From contig NZ_JOFV01000002.1 of the NCBI RefSeq assembly GCF_000718325.1, positions 124,001-188,000 of the forward strand: DNA of 64,000 bases, in the 5' to 3' direction. Positions within the stretch are counted from its first letter, which is position 1. The number at the start of each line of letters is the position of its first letter. The stretch comes from Oerskovia turbata (GTDB lineage: Bacteria > Actinomycetota > Actinomycetes > Actinomycetales > Cellulomonadaceae). The translations under genes and the position numbers were made by a program. Of this stretch, positions 9,720 to 20,879 are shown piece after piece. A model generated the notes under the pieces. That model did not search any database and was not told where the DNA came from. It was given only the letters and a program-made list of their open reading frames with translations.

Positions 9720-10829
9720 TCAGTGCACCCGCCGCTGCATCGCGTCGCGCACCTCGCCCACGAGCTCCTCCAGGATGTCCTCGAGGAAGACGACACCCAG
9801 CGCACCCCGTGCACCGACCGGCGCGACGCCGTCGGGCAGCGCGGGGACGTCGGCGACGCCGTCCTCTCGCGCCGGCACCCCGGGGTCGACACGTGCCAGG
9901 TGCGCGCCCGAGCGCTGCATCGCCCGCAGCGCGTCCTCGATCTCGTCGCCCGGCTCGGCCGTCGCGAGCGCACGGACCCGCCACGAGGGGACCGGCCGGA
10001 ACCGGTCCTCACCGCTCGCGTACAGCACGTCCTTGAGGTGCAGGTAGCCGACGAGCTCGCCGTGCACGTCGGCGACCGGGAAGCGGCTGAAGCCCGTCTT
10101 GGCGACTAGACGTTCGATCTCGTCGGGCGTGCACCCCTCGACCACGGTCACGAGACGGTCGACCGGCACCATGACCTCGGCCGCCGTGCGCTCCGAGAAC
10201 TCGATGGCCCCCGAGAGCAGGCCCTGCTCGTCCTGAAGGATGCCCTCGGCCTGCGAGTGCTCGACGATCGACTGCACCTGCTCGGCCGTGAACACCGACG
10301 CGACCTCGTCCTTGGGCTCCACCCCGGTCCAGCGCACCACGTGGTTCGCGAGCCAGTTGAGCGAGACGATGATCGGCTTGAGGATGCGACCCAGCACCAC
10401 GAGCGGCGGACCGAACCACATGACGGCCTTCTCGGGACCGGACACCGCGAGGTTCTTCGGGACCATCTCGCCGAGGACCACGTGCAGGTAGACCACGATC
10501 GCCAGCGCGATCACGAACGCGATGGGATGCGTGAGCGACGGGCTCACGCCCAGGGCGTGCAGCGGCACCTCGATGAGGTGCGCGACGGCCGGCTCCGCGA
10601 CGACACCCAGCCCCACCGAGCACACCGTGACGCCGAGCTGGGCGCACGCGAGCATGAGCGAGACGTGCTCCATGGCCCACAGGACCGTCTGCGCACGACG
10701 GTTGCCCTGCGCGGCGAGCGGCTCGATCGCGCTGCGCCGGGCCGAGATGATGGCGAACTCCGCACCCACGAAGAACGCGTTCGCGGCCAGGAGGAACAAC
10801 CCCAGGAGAAGGGCAGGGGTCGAGCTCAT
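9720..10829 (-). CDS. CNNM/CBS membrane protein (hemolysin C family), distal gene
   Basis: This 369-residue membrane protein has an N-terminal CNNM (DUF21) domain of about four hydrophobic segments (from AFFVGAEFAIISARR at about residue 17, with LGEMVPKNLAV near residue 120) and two CBS domains (about 215-345, with VMVPVDRLVTV and FLEDILEELVGEV). CNNM proteins are linked to magnesium or cobalt transport; the hemolysin name is historical. The C-terminal CorC domain carried by its neighbour is absent. The start codon overlaps the stop of the upstream gene by four bases (ATGA), so the two are co-translated. The same two-gene arrangement occurs in mycobacteria (Rv1841c/Rv1842c). Confidence 0.9.
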   Translation of the reverse strand: MSSTPALLLGLFLLAANAFFVGAEFAIISARRSAIEPLAAQGNRRAQTVLWAMEHVSLMLACAQLGVTVCSVGLGVVAEPAVAHLIEVPLHALGVSPSLTHPIAFVIALAIVVYLHVVLGEMVPKNLAVSGPEKAVMWFGPPLVVLGRILKPIIVSLNWLANHVVRWTGVEPKDEVASVFTAEQVQSIVEHSQAEGILQDEQGLLSGAIEFSERTAAEVMVPVDRLVTVVEGCTPDEIERLVAKTGFSRFPVADVHGELVGYLHLKDVLYASGEDRFRPVPSWRVRALATAEPGDEIEDALRAMQRSGAHLARVDPGVPAREDGVADVPALPDGVAPVGARGALGVVFLEDILEELVGEVRDAMQRRVH

Positions 10830-12322
10830 CGGGCACCTCCCTGCGAACCGTCACCCGGGTGCCGGTCGGCGCTCGACCTGCCCGGCGCTCCGGTGCGCTG
10901 GCCCTGCTGGGCACCCTGCTCGACCGCGTCCTGTGCGGCGAGCACACGGACCCGGAGACGCTCGACGCGGCGCCCCTCCATGGCCTCGACGCGCAGCACG
11001 ACATCGCCGACCCGAACCTCGTCCCCGACCTCCGGCACCCGGCCCAGGTCCGCCATGACGAGTCCTCCGAGGGTCTCGTAGGCGCCGTCCTCGGGCACCA
11101 CGAGCCCCGTCGACTCCACGAGCTCGTCCGGGCGGACGACGCCCGGCACGATCCACGAACCGTCAGCCCCACGAGCCGTGCCGGCCCGGCGCGGGTCGTG
11201 CTCGTCGGCGACGTCGCCCACGAGCTCCTCGACCACGTCCTCCAGGGTCACGACCCCCGAGGTGCCGCCGTACTCGTCCACGACCACGGCCATCTGCAGC
11301 CCGAACCCGCGCAGCTCGACGAGCAGCGGCCCCAGCGCGACCGTCTCCGGGACGCGCGGGGCGTCGACCATGAGCGCGGCCGCCGGCACCTCGCCACGGC
11401 GCTCGTGGGGCACCCCCACGGCCCGACGCAGGTGCACCAGTCCGAGCACGTCGTCACGGTCCTCGCCGATCACGGGGAAGCGCGAGTGGCCCGAGGTGCG
11501 GGCGAGCGCCACGACGTCCTCGGCCGTGTCGTCGCGACGCAGCACCACCATGCGCATGCGGTCCGTCATGACGTCGACCGCGCTGAGCTCGTCGAGCTCG
11601 ATCGAGTTCGTCAGGAGCATCGCGACCGAGGTGTCCAGGGTGCCCTCCTGGGCCGACCGCTTGACGAGCGCCGCGAGCTCCGACGCCGAGCGCGCGCCCG
11701 ACAGCTCCTCACGCGGCTCGACGCCCATGCGGCGCAGGATCGCGTTCGCGGACCCGTTGAGCACCGAGATCACCGGTCGGAAGAGCTTGGTGAACTGGCG
11801 CTGGACCGGGACCACCTGTCGCGCGGTGGCGTACGGGGTCGACAGCGCGAAGTTCTTGGGGATGAGCTCGCCGAAGAGCATCGAGAACAGGTTCACGACG
11901 ACGAGCGCCAGGACCACCGCGAGGACCGTGGCCGCGCTCGCCCCGAGGGCCGTGCTGCCGAGCGCGTCGCCGATGAGGCTCTGGAGGGCCGGCTGAGCCG
12001 TGTACCCGAGCAGGATGGTCGTGATCGTGATGCCGACCTGCGCCGACGAGAGCTCCGTCGAGAGGTGCTTGAGGCCCGCCCGGACGCTGCGGTCACGGCG
12101 GCTGCTGCGAGCCTCGGGGACGTCGACCTCCCGCACGCCACCCGGCACGCCGTCGGTGCCACCCTGCCCGGCGCCGTGGGCCTCGTCGCCGTCCGGCTTG
12201 GCCAGGACGGCCGGATCGAGGGTGACGAGCGAGAACTCGCTCGCCACGAAGACTGCTGTCCCTGCGGTCAGGAGCACCCCCAGCGCGACCATCAACCAGT
12301 CGCCTACCACGGGGTGCTCCAC
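10826..12322 (-). CDS. CNNM/CBS/CorC membrane protein (hemolysin C family), proximal gene
   Basis: This 498-residue protein has a CNNM domain (ASEFSLVTLDP near residue 27, FGELIPKNFAL near 150), a CBS pair (about 220-345, including VMTDRMRMVVL and AVVVDEYGGTSGVVTLEDVVEELVGD written here only as key segments), and a C-terminal CorC_HlyC domain (about 375-460, DGSWIVPG to VLRVEAMEGRRVERLRV). A charged insertion of about 45 residues (residues 42-85) splits the first and second membrane segments and is rich in Gly, Glu and Asp. The protein is probably involved in divalent-cation efflux or homeostasis. It is the first gene of a two-gene operon and diverges from the two-component system at 12530 across a 207-base gap. 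Confidence 0.9.
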   Translation of the reverse strand: MEHPVVGDWLMVALGVLLTAGTAVFVASEFSLVTLDPAVLAKPDGDEAHGAGQGGTDGVPGGVREVDVPEARSSRRDRSVRAGLKHLSTELSSAQVGITITTILLGYTAQPALQSLIGDALGSTALGASAATVLAVVLALVVVNLFSMLFGELIPKNFALSTPYATARQVVPVQRQFTKLFRPVISVLNGSANAILRRMGVEPREELSGARSASELAALVKRSAQEGTLDTSVAMLLTNSIELDELSAVDVMTDRMRMVVLRRDDTAEDVVALARTSGHSRFPVIGEDRDDVLGLVHLRRAVGVPHERRGEVPAAALMVDAPRVPETVALGPLLVELRGFGLQMAVVVDEYGGTSGVVTLEDVVEELVGDVADEHDPRRAGTARGADGSWIVPGVVRPDELVESTGLVVPEDGAYETLGGLVMADLGRVPEVGDEVRVGDVVLRVEAMEGRRVERLRVRVLAAQDAVEQGAQQGQRTGAPGRSSADRHPGDGSQGGAR

Positions 12323-12529
12323 GGATATCGGGGTGTGCTCTTCATCGTGCCAACGATGGTATCGGCCGAGGGGCCGCCGTCCATCCGTGGCACGACCCGC
12401 TCGGGCCGCCGTCCGGCGGCGACGACGTCACACGACCCACGCCCGACACCCACCGGAACACCACAGACATCAGCGGGACTTTCGTCCGTCCTGCGACCAT
12501 CGACGCCCCGGTTGTGCCACGCTGGTGCC

Positions 12530-13287
<758 letters not shown>

Positions 13288-13291
<4 letters not shown>

Positions 13292-14442
13292 CCTCCGGCC
13301 CCCGGACCATCCGCCCCCACCTCCCGGACGTCCGGCCCCTCGACTCGTTCCGGTCGCTCAAGATCAAGCTCGGCGTGCTGGTCTTCGCGACCGTCACGCT
13401 CGCGGTCCTCATCACCTGGCTCGGTCAGCAGAACAAGCTCGGCCCCACCCGCACGTTCCCGCTGGCGATCGTGCTCTCGCTCCTGCTCACGCAGATCCTC
13501 GCGCGCGGCATGACCTCGCCCCTGCGCGAGATGACGGCGGCCGCACAGTCCATGGCTGACGGCGACTACACCCGGCGCGTGCGCGCGACGAGCCGTGACG
13601 AGGTGGGCCAGCTCGCGGTCGCGTTCAACATCATGGCCGAGGACCTGGCGTCCTCCGACCAGATGCGTCGCGAGCTCATCGCGAACGTGTCGCACGAGCT
13701 CCGCACACCGATCGCGGCGCTCCAGGCCCAGCTCGAGAACGTCGTCGACGGCGTGAGCGAGGCGAACCCGGCGACCATGGAGATGGCGCTCGCCCAGACC
13801 GAGCGCCTGACCCGCCTCGTGACGTACCTCCTGGACCTGTCCCGGATCGAGGCGGGCGCTGCGGCCCTCAGCTTCCAGGACATCCCGCTCGGCGACTTCC
13901 TGGAGGAGAACGCCGACGCCGTCTCGATGGTCGAGGCCGGCAAGCAGCTCCAGTACGTGGTCGACGTGACCCCCGAGGACCTCACGCTGCCCGCAGACCC
14001 CGAGCGACTGCGCCAGATCATCACCAACCTGCTCCAGAACGCGATCCGGCACTCACCCCAGCACGGAGAGATCCGGCTCGAGGCCTACCCCGTCGACGAC
14101 GACGTCGTGATCGAGGTCATCGACCAGGGCCCGGGCATCGCGAAGAAGGACCGCGAGCGGATCTTCGAACGCTTCGCGCGGGGCAACGCCCCCTCGCAGG
14201 GCCACTCGTCGACCGGCGGGACCGGGATCGGGCTCGCGATCGTGCGCTGGGCGGTCGACCTGCACGGCGGGCGCATCGAGGTCGCGGACTCCCTGCAGGG
14301 CGCGACCATGCGCCTGACCTTCCCGGCACACCCCCGGCCACACACGACGGGCCTCCCGGACGACCTGCCGGAGATCCTGGGGCACCCCGGCACGCCTCGT
14401 CCGAACGACCCCGAGCGGCGCCCCTCCGACACCGCCGAGTGA
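13288..14442 (+). CDS. Sensor histidine kinase
   Basis: This 384-residue membrane kinase partners with the preceding regulator. Two hydrophobic segments (about residues 28-45 and 57-73) bracket only about ten residues, so there is almost no extracellular sensor. A HAMP domain (SPLREMTAAAQSMADGDY), the phospho-accepting His in NVSHELRTP (about residue 136) and the ATPase domain with N (LLQNAIRH), DQGPGIAKKD and GGTGIGLAIV boxes follow. The GTG at 13288 overlaps the regulator stop (GTGA). A short sensor loop like this usually senses signals within the membrane. The C-terminal 35 residues are Pro/Asp-rich and probably disordered. Confidence 0.92.
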
Positions 14443-14491
14443 GACCTTCGTCACACTCGGTGGCCGGCATACCCGGCGATGGTCTAAACGA

Positions 14492-14508
14492 CCTGACCTT
14501 TGGTCAGG
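14492..14508. promoter_or_regulatory. Palindrome upstream of kgd
   Basis: CCTGACC and GGTCAGG form a perfect inverted repeat around TTT, 190-200 bases before the kgd start. It could be a regulator binding site or a small hairpin ending the kinase transcript; there is no T run after it. Confidence 0.4.
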
Positions 14509-14625
14509 GAACAGGTCGCTGTTGCCCCCCTGTTTGCCTCTGGCAGACGTCCCGTGAAGAACCGGCCGACACCCTGTGCGCCTTCGCCGGTCAAGGCTCG
14601 GTCGAGCGGGCAGGAGGGCCTAGGC

Positions 14626-14652
14626 TTGACGGGTCCGGTTCCGGACTAGGTA
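14626..14652 (+). promoter_or_regulatory. Putative kgd promoter with embedded palindrome
   Basis: TTGACG at 14626-14631 and TAGGTA at 14647-14652 resemble -35 and -10 boxes with a short 15-base spacer. The spacer is almost filled by the perfect palindrome GTCCGG-TT-CCGGAC (14633-14646). A dimeric repressor or activator bound there would sit between the promoter boxes. Inferred from sequence only. Confidence 0.4.
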
Positions 14653-14697
14653 CCCGATATCCAGTGACGATCAGTGGTGAAAGTGGGCGATCCTCGC

Positions 14698-17600
14698 GTG
14701 TCCCCGAAGGCTGAGTCAGAGTCGATCAGCGCAGCAAGCTCTGTGTTCGGCGCCAACGAATGGCTCGTCGACGAGCTCTACGAGCAATACCTCAAGGACA
14801 AGAACGCGGTCGACCCCGCGTGGTGGGAGTTCTTCGCGGACTACCGTCCCGGGGACAAGGCGAGCGAGGTGAACGGGAGCAGCGTCACCGCCGCCCCCGC
14901 CGCAGGAACCTCGACGCCCACCGTCGCGACCCCGGCCCCCGCGGTCCAGATCCCGGCGGAGGCACCGGCCACGCCGTCGGCCCGCTCCACGAGCGCCGTG
15001 CCCGCGACCGACGGCTCTGCCGCCGGCGAGTCCGCACAGCGCCCCAAGTCCCCCGTGGTCCCCGCCGACCCGACCGTCAACGCCGCGATCGCAGCCGTGA
15101 AGGCCAACCGCCCGGTCGCGACCGCGCAGCCCGCCACGGCCCCGTACGCAGCCGTGGCCGCCGCGAAGTCGAAGTCCGACACGCCCGACGCCGCGGACGA
15201 CGTGCAGAAGCTGCGCGGCCCCGCCGCGCGCGTCGTCGTGAACATGGAGGCGAGCCTCGAGGTCCCCACCGCGACCTCCGTGCGCGCCGTTCCGGCCAAG
15301 CTCATGGTCGACAACCGCATCGTGATCAACAACCACCTCGCCCGTGGGCGCGGCGGCAAGATCTCGTTCACGCACCTCATCGGGTACGCGCTCGTCGAGG
15401 CCCTCGGCGAGATGCCGGCCATGAACGCGAGCTACACGCAGCTCGACGGCAAGCCCGCGGTGAACAACCCGGCGCACGTCAACTTCGGTCTCGCGATCGA
15501 CCTCGCCAAGCCGGACGGCACCCGCCAGCTCCTCGTGCCGAGCGTCAAGAAGGCCGAGCAGATGGACTTCGCCCAGTTCTGGGCGGCCTACGAGGACCTG
15601 GTCCGCCGGGCCCGCGGCAACAAGCTCACGGTCGACGACTTCGCCGGCACGACGATCTCGCTCACCAACCCGGGCGGCATCGGCACCGTGCACTCGGTCC
15701 CGCGCCTCATGCAGGGCCAGGGCACGATCATCGGCGTCGGCGCCATGGACTACCCCGCGGAGTTCGCGGGCGCCTCGGTCGAGCAGCTCGCCCGCCTGGG
15801 TGTCTCGAAGGTCCTGACGATCACGTCGACCTACGACCACCGCATCATCCAGGGCGCCCAGTCCGGCGAGTTCCTGCGCATCCTCGGGACCAAGCTGATC
15901 GGTGAGGACGGCTTCTACGACCGCGTCTTCGCCGCGCTGCGCATCCCCTACGAGCCCGTCCGCTGGACCCGCGACAACACCACGGACGCCGAGATCGAGG
16001 CGGCCAAGCCCGCCAAGATCGCCGAGCTCATCCACTCGTTCCGCTCGCGCGGCCACCTCATGGCCGACACGGACCCGCTCGCCTACCGCCAGCGCAAGCA
16101 CCCCGACCTGGACGTCCAGACCCACGACCTCACGCTGTGGGACCTCGACCGCAGCTTCCCGACCGGTGGTTTCGGCGGCAAGACCAAGTCGACGCTGCGC
16201 GACATCCTCGGCCTGCTGCGCGACTCGTACTGCCGCTCGATCGGCATCGAGTACATGCACCTCGCGGACCGCGCCCAGCGTCGCTGGCTCCAGGAGCGCC
16301 TCGAGTCCGGGTACGCCCGCACCCCGCGCGAGGACCAGCTGCGCATCCTGCGCCGCCTGAACTCGGCAGAGGCGTTCGAGACGTTCCTGCAGACCAAGTT
16401 CGTCGGCCAGAAGCGCTTCTCGCTCGAGGGCGGCGAGTCCGTCATCCCGCTGCTCGACGCCGTCCTGTCCAAGGCGGCCGACAGCGGCCTCGACGAGGTC
16501 TGCATCGGCATGGCCCACCGTGGCCGCCTCAACGTCCTCGCGAACATCGCGGGCAAGAGCTACGCGCAGATCTTCGCCGAGTTCGAGGGCAACCAGGACC
16601 CCAAGAGCGTCCAGGGCTCGGGCGACGTCAAGTACCACCTCGGCACCGAGGGCACGTTCTCGGCCGAGTCGGGTGCGCAGACGCGCGTCTACCTCGCGGC
16701 CAACCCCTCGCACCTCGAGGCGGTCGACCCCGTGCTCGAGGGCATCGTGCGCGCCAAGCAGGACCGCATCGACCTGGGCGGCGACGGGTTCTCCGTCCTG
16801 CCGATCCTCATCCACGGCGACGCGGCCTTCGCGGGCCAGGGCGTGGTCCCCGAGGTCCTGAACCTCGCGCAGCTGCGCGGTTACCGCACGGGCGGCACGA
16901 TCCACGTCATCATCAACAACCAGGTCGGCTTCACCACGGGCCCGTCCTCGTCGCGCTCGACGCTCTACTCGACCGACGTCGCCAAGGGCTACCAGGTCCC
17001 GATCTTCCACGTGAACGGTGACGACCCCGAGGCGTGCGTGCGCGTCGCCGAGCTCGCCTTCGCGTTCCGCGAGCAGTTCGACCGTGACGTCATCATCGAC
17101 ATGATCTGCTACCGCCGCCGCGGCCACAACGAGGGCGACGACCCCTCGATGACGCAGCCGCTCATGTACAACCTGATCGAGGCCAAGCGCTCGGTGCGCA
17201 AGCTCTACACCGAGAACCTCGTCGCACGCGGCGATATCACGCTCGAAGAGGCCGAGCACGTCCTGCAGGACTACCAGGCCCAGCTCGAGCGTGTCTTCAC
17301 CGAGACCAAGGAAGGCGGCTTCACGCCGTCGCCCGCCTCGGAGCCCGTCGCGGGCCTCGAGCGACCCGAGTCGCAGCGCGAGGACGCCGGCACGATGGTC
17401 GGTTGGAAGACCGCGGTCGACCAGTCGATCATCGAGCGCGTGGGCCAGGTGCACGTCTCACCGCCCGAGGGCTTCACGGTCCACCCCAAGCTCGCGCAGC
17501 TCCTCGAGAAGCGCCACCAGATGTCGTCCAACGGCGGCATCGACTGGGGCTACGGCGAGCTGATCGCGTTCGGCTCGCTGCTCGTGGAGGGCACGCCCGT

Positions 17601-18552
17601 GCGCCTCGCCGGGCAGGACTCGCGTCGTGGCACGTTCGTGCAGCGCCACGCGGTCCTGCACGACCGCGAGACGGGCGCCGAGTGGACGCCGCTGCTGTAC
17701 CTCTCGGCGGACCAGGCGAAGTTCTGGGTTTACGACTCCTCGCTCAGCGAGTACGCGGCCCTCGGGTTCGAGTACGGCTACTCGGTCGAGCGCCCCGACG
17801 CCCTGGTGCTGTGGGAGGCGCAGTTCGGCGACTTCGTCAACGGCGCCCAGACGGTCATCGACGAGTTCATCTCGTCGGCGGAGCAGAAGTGGGGCCAGAA
17901 CTCCTCGGTCGTCATGCTGCTGCCGCACGGCTACGAGGGACAGGGGCCGGACCACTCCTCGGCCCGCATCGAGCGGTTCCTCCAGCTCTGCGCGGAGAAC
18001 AACCTCACGGTGGCTCAGCCGTCGACGCCCGCGTCGTACTTCCACCTGCTACGTCAGCAGGCGTACGCCCGCCCGCGCCGCCCGCTCGTCGTCTTCACGC
18101 CCAAGCAGCTCCTGCGCCTCAAGGCGGCCGCGTCCGGTGTCGAGGACTTCACGACCGGTACGTTCCAGCCGGTCATCGGGGACACGACGACGAACCCGGC
18201 GAACGTCGACCGCGTCCTGCTGTGCACGGGGCGCGTGTACTACGACCTGGTCGCCGAGCGCGCCAAGCGCGGTGACGACAAGACCGCGATCGTGCGGCTC
18301 GAGCAGCTCTACCCGCTCGACGTCGACGGCATCCGCGGTGAGCTCGCGAAGTACCAGGGCGCCGAGGTCGTCTGGGTCCAGGACGAGCCCGAGAACCAGG
18401 GTGCGTGGTCGTTCGTCCACGTCAACCTGCCCGAGGACCTGCCGCGGGTCCGGGTCGTGTCGCGCCCGGCGTCGGCCTCGACGGCTGCCGGCACGGCCAA
18501 GAAGCACCAGGCCCAGCAGGCGGTCCTGATCGAGCAGGCGTTCGCCCGCTGA
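14698..18552 (+). CDS. kgd: Multifunctional 2-oxoglutarate metabolism enzyme (E1/decarboxylase with E2-type domain)
   Basis: This large cytoplasmic TCA-cycle enzyme of about 1,284 residues has the actinobacterial KGD/SucA architecture. An N-terminal helix [18 protein letters not shown] leads into an Ala/Pro/Thr-rich linker without a lipoyl domain. An E2-type succinyltransferase domain follows ([27 protein letters not shown]). The thiamine-diphosphate E1 domains complete it ([32 protein letters not shown], and [19 protein letters not shown] as the key segment of the transketolase-like part). It decarboxylates 2-oxoglutarate, feeding succinyl transfer. GTG 14698 (reading VSPKAES) is preferred; GTG 14674 is also in frame. 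Two palindromes lie upstream and a 23-bp terminator lies downstream. Confidence 0.95.
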   Translation: MSPKAESESISAASSVFGANEWLVDELYEQYLKDKNAVDPAWWEFFADYRPGDKASEVNGSSVTAAPAAGTSTPTVATPAPAVQIPAEAPATPSARSTSAVPATDGSAAGESAQRPKSPVVPADPTVNAAIAAVKANRPVATAQPATAPYAAVAAAKSKSDTPDAADDVQKLRGPAARVVVNMEASLEVPTATSVRAVPAKLMVDNRIVINNHLARGRGGKISFTHLIGYALVEALGEMPAMNASYTQLDGKPAVNNPAHVNFGLAIDLAKPDGTRQLLVPSVKKAEQMDFAQFWAAYEDLVRRARGNKLTVDDFAGTTISLTNPGGIGTVHSVPRLMQGQGTIIGVGAMDYPAEFAGASVEQLARLGVSKVLTITSTYDHRIIQGAQSGEFLRILGTKLIGEDGFYDRVFAALRIPYEPVRWTRDNTTDAEIEAAKPAKIAELIHSFRSRGHLMADTDPLAYRQRKHPDLDVQTHDLTLWDLDRSFPTGGFGGKTKSTLRDILGLLRDSYCRSIGIEYMHLADRAQRRWLQERLESGYARTPREDQLRILRRLNSAEAFETFLQTKFVGQKRFSLEGGESVIPLLDAVLSKAADSGLDEVCIGMAHRGRLNVLANIAGKSYAQIFAEFEGNQDPKSVQGSGDVKYHLGTEGTFSAESGAQTRVYLAANPSHLEAVDPVLEGIVRAKQDRIDLGGDGFSVLPILIHGDAAFAGQGVVPEVLNLAQLRGYRTGGTIHVIINNQVGFTTGPSSSRSTLYSTDVAKGYQVPIFHVNGDDPEACVRVAELAFAFREQFDRDVIIDMICYRRRGHNEGDDPSMTQPLMYNLIEAKRSVRKLYTENLVARGDITLEEAEHVLQDYQAQLERVFTETKEGGFTPSPASEPVAGLERPESQREDAGTMVGWKTAVDQSIIERVGQVHVSPPEGFTVHPKLAQLLEKRHQMSSNGGIDWGYGELIAFGSLLVEGTPVRLAGQDSRRGTFVQRHAVLHDRETGAEWTPLLYLSADQAKFWVYDSSLSEYAALGFEYGYSVERPDALVLWEAQFGDFVNGAQTVIDEFISSAEQKWGQNSSVVMLLPHGYEGQGPDHSSARIERFLQLCAENNLTVAQPSTPASYFHLLRQQAYARPRRPLVVFTPKQLLRLKAAASGVEDFTTGTFQPVIGDTTTNPANVDRVLLCTGRVYYDLVAERAKRGDDKTAIVRLEQLYPLDVDGIRGELAKYQGAEVVWVQDEPENQGAWSFVHVNLPEDLPRVRVVSRPASASTAAGTAKKHQAQQAVLIEQAFAR

Positions 18553-18581
18553 GCAGACGTTCGCCCGCCGAGCCCCTGAGG

Positions 18582-18632
18582 GCCACGACGAAGGCCGCCT
18601 CCCCCGTCCGGGGAGGCGGCCTTCGTCGTGGC
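18582..18632. terminator. Bidirectional terminator between kgd and the aldo/keto reductase
   Basis: A perfect 23-bp stem (18582-18604 with 18610-18632) closes on the five-base loop CGTCC. It lies 30 bases after the kgd stop and 6 bases before the stop of the convergent reductase, so it can serve both. Confidence 0.9.
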
Positions 18633-18637
18633 ACCGC

Positions 18638-19633
18638 CTACCAGCGGCCGTGGACCTGCTCCCGCAGGTACTGGTCGTAGATCTCGCGGACCCCCGACGC
18701 GAACAGCGGTCCGAGCACGTCCGCGGAGCCGGCCTGGGCGTTGGCGCGCGCCTGCTCGACGTTGCGGGCACCGGGGATCACGGTCGAGACCCCGGGCTGC
18801 TGCCAGATCCAGGCGATCGCGGCCTGGGCCGGGGTCGTGTCGGGCCCGAGCACGTCGTGCACGAGCGCGGTGAACTCCCCCGCCGCGGTGAGACCGGTGG
18901 CGAAGTCGACCCCGGAGAAGGTCTCGCCGACGTCGAACGCGGAGCCGTCGCGGTTGAAGCTCCGGTGGTCGTTCTCGGCGAAGGTCGTCTCGCGCGTGTA
19001 CTTCCCGGACAGCAGGCCCGAGGCCAGGGGGACGCGGGCGATGATCCCGACACCCGCGTCCGAGGCCGCGGGCAGCACCTCGTCGAGGGGCTTGAGCCGG
19101 AACGCGTTGAGGATGATCTGGACGGTCGCCACGCCGGGGCGCGCGATGGCCGCGAGCGCTTCGTCGACGGTCTCGACGCTCACGCCGTAGGACGCGATCG
19201 CCCCCTCGGCCACGAGGGTGTCGAGCGCGTCGTACACCTGGTCGTCGGCGACGACCGAGGACGGCGGGCAGTGGAGCTGGACCAGGTCGAGACGCTCGGT
19301 CCGCAGGTTGCGGCGCGAACGGTCCGTCCACTCGCGGAAGTTCTCGAGCGTGTAGCTCGCGGGCTCCTGCGGGGCTCGTCGGCCCATCTTGGTCGCGACC
19401 GTGATGCCGGCACCGGGGTTGTCCGCGAGGTAGGACCCGATGATCTCCTCGCTGCGGCCGTCGCCGTAGACGTCGGCGGTGTCGAAGAGGGTCACTCCCG
19501 ACTCGGCGGAGGCGTCGAGCACGGCGCGGGCGTCGGCCTCGCTGACCTCGCCCCAGTCCGCCCCGAGCTGCCAGGTGCCGAGCCCGACGACCGAGACCAG
19601 TCGTCCGGTGCGTCCGAGCACTCGTCGTTCCAT
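18638..19633 (-). CDS. Aldo/keto reductase
   Basis: This 331-residue NADPH-dependent oxidoreductase reduces aldehydes or ketones in the cytoplasm. The catalytic residues of the TIM-barrel family are visible: Asp and Tyr in DTADVYGDGRSEE (about residues 52-64), Lys in ATKMG (about 83) and His in QLHCPPSS (about 125). The cofactor region near IPGARNVEQARAN follows. The ATG at 19633 has GAGGAGGA at a proper distance. It diverges from the aldose epimerase gene. The natural substrate cannot be told from the sequence. Confidence 0.9.
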   Translation of the reverse strand: MERRVLGRTGRLVSVVGLGTWQLGADWGEVSEADARAVLDASAESGVTLFDTADVYGDGRSEEIIGSYLADNPGAGITVATKMGRRAPQEPASYTLENFREWTDRSRRNLRTERLDLVQLHCPPSSVVADDQVYDALDTLVAEGAIASYGVSVETVDEALAAIARPGVATVQIILNAFRLKPLDEVLPAASDAGVGIIARVPLASGLLSGKYTRETTFAENDHRSFNRDGSAFDVGETFSGVDFATGLTAAGEFTALVHDVLGPDTTPAQAAIAWIWQQPGVSTVIPGARNVEQARANAQAGSADVLGPLFASGVREIYDQYLREQVHGRW

Positions 19634-19779
19634 GTGTTCCTCCTCGTCCTGCGGGTGGTGCTCCCGTCCCCGGCCGCGCCGGGGACGGTGCGTCGCTGGG
19701 CCGTGCGCCCGGGAGGGCGGCACGACCGGGTTCTACTGTCCCTGCTCCTGGGGACTTCCGCACCCAGTAGCGTGTGCAC

Positions 19780-20694
19780 GTGAACATCCATGCACCGTCC
19801 GGCATCCAGGTCCGCATCGAGCACGGGGACCACCGTGCCACGCTCACGGAGGTCGGTGCGACCGTCCGGACGTACTCGGTCGCGGGGAGGGACGTCTTCA
19901 CCCCCTTCTCCGAGGACGAGATCGCCCCTGCGTCGCACGGCGCCGTGCTGCTCCCGTGGCCCAACCGGCTGCGCGACGGGCGGTACACGTTCGACGGTGT
20001 GGACCACCAGCTCCCGATCACCGAGGTACCGCGGAGCACGGCCATCCACGGCCTGGTGTGCTGGGAGCGCTGGGACGTCGTCGAGCGGTCGACCTCGGCC
20101 GTGACCTTCGAGCTGCACCTCGTCCCGACGCCCGGCTACCCGTTCGACCTCGTCGCGCGCGTGACGTACGCGCTGGACGACGCGGGGCTGCGCGTCAGCG
20201 CCCGCACGACGAACGTGGGCACGACCGACGCCCCGTACGGTGTCGGGTTCCACCCGTGGCTGTCGCCGGGTGCGGCGACGGTCGACGAGTGCACGCTGCG
20301 CCTCGACGCGCGCACACGCGTCACGACGGACGAGAGGCTGCTGCCCACGGGCACCGAGCCAGCGGCGGGCGAGTTCGACCTGCGCGAGCCCCGCCTGCTC
20401 GCGGGCATCGACCTCGACGACGCGTACGTCGACGTCCTGCGGGACGAGGACGGGTTGTCGTGGATGCGTCTGACTGCTCCCGACGGCCGGACGTCCGCGG
20501 TGTGGATGGACGCCTCGATGGATACGTGGCAGGTGTGCACGGGCGACCACGTCTCGGCTGCCGGCTACCGGCGCACGGGGGTCGCGGCCGAGCCCATGAG
20601 CTGCATCGCGGACGCCTTCCGGACGGGCGAGCGCCTCGTGCGCCTCGCTCCGGGCGCCTCGCACGACGCCGTGTGGGGTGCGACCCTCCTCTGA
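19780..20694 (+). CDS. Aldose 1-epimerase family protein
   Basis: This mutarotase-fold protein interconverts the anomers of aldoses or related sugar phosphates. Of about 304 residues, it has the family landmarks LLPWPNRLRDGRY (substrate Asn-Arg), the His in AIHGLVCWERW and in GFHPWLSP, and the Glu/Asp region near the C-terminus (WQVCTGDHV). A TAGCGT hexamer ends 6 bases before GTG 19780, favouring it as a leaderless start over the GTG at 19774. The neighbouring divergent reductase may also act on sugars, but no operon joins them. Confidence 0.85.
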   Translation: MNIHAPSGIQVRIEHGDHRATLTEVGATVRTYSVAGRDVFTPFSEDEIAPASHGAVLLPWPNRLRDGRYTFDGVDHQLPITEVPRSTAIHGLVCWERWDVVERSTSAVTFELHLVPTPGYPFDLVARVTYALDDAGLRVSARTTNVGTTDAPYGVGFHPWLSPGAATVDECTLRLDARTRVTTDERLLPTGTEPAAGEFDLREPRLLAGIDLDDAYVDVLRDEDGLSWMRLTAPDGRTSAVWMDASMDTWQVCTGDHVSAAGYRRTGVAAEPMSCIADAFRTGERLVRLAPGASHDAVWGATLL

Positions 20695-20879
20695 TGCGAC
20701 GTGGCGCCGGTCACGTCCTGTCCGGCCCGGCACCCGGGCGCCTCTCTCCCCCGGGGCGCCTCCGCACGAGGGAGAGGTCGACGATTCCCGGTCCGGGTCG
20801 CACCGACCGGCCGGACATCCCGCACGGGAGCCATGTCGTGACGGACAATGGTGCGCGAGCGAACGAGGAGCACATCACC

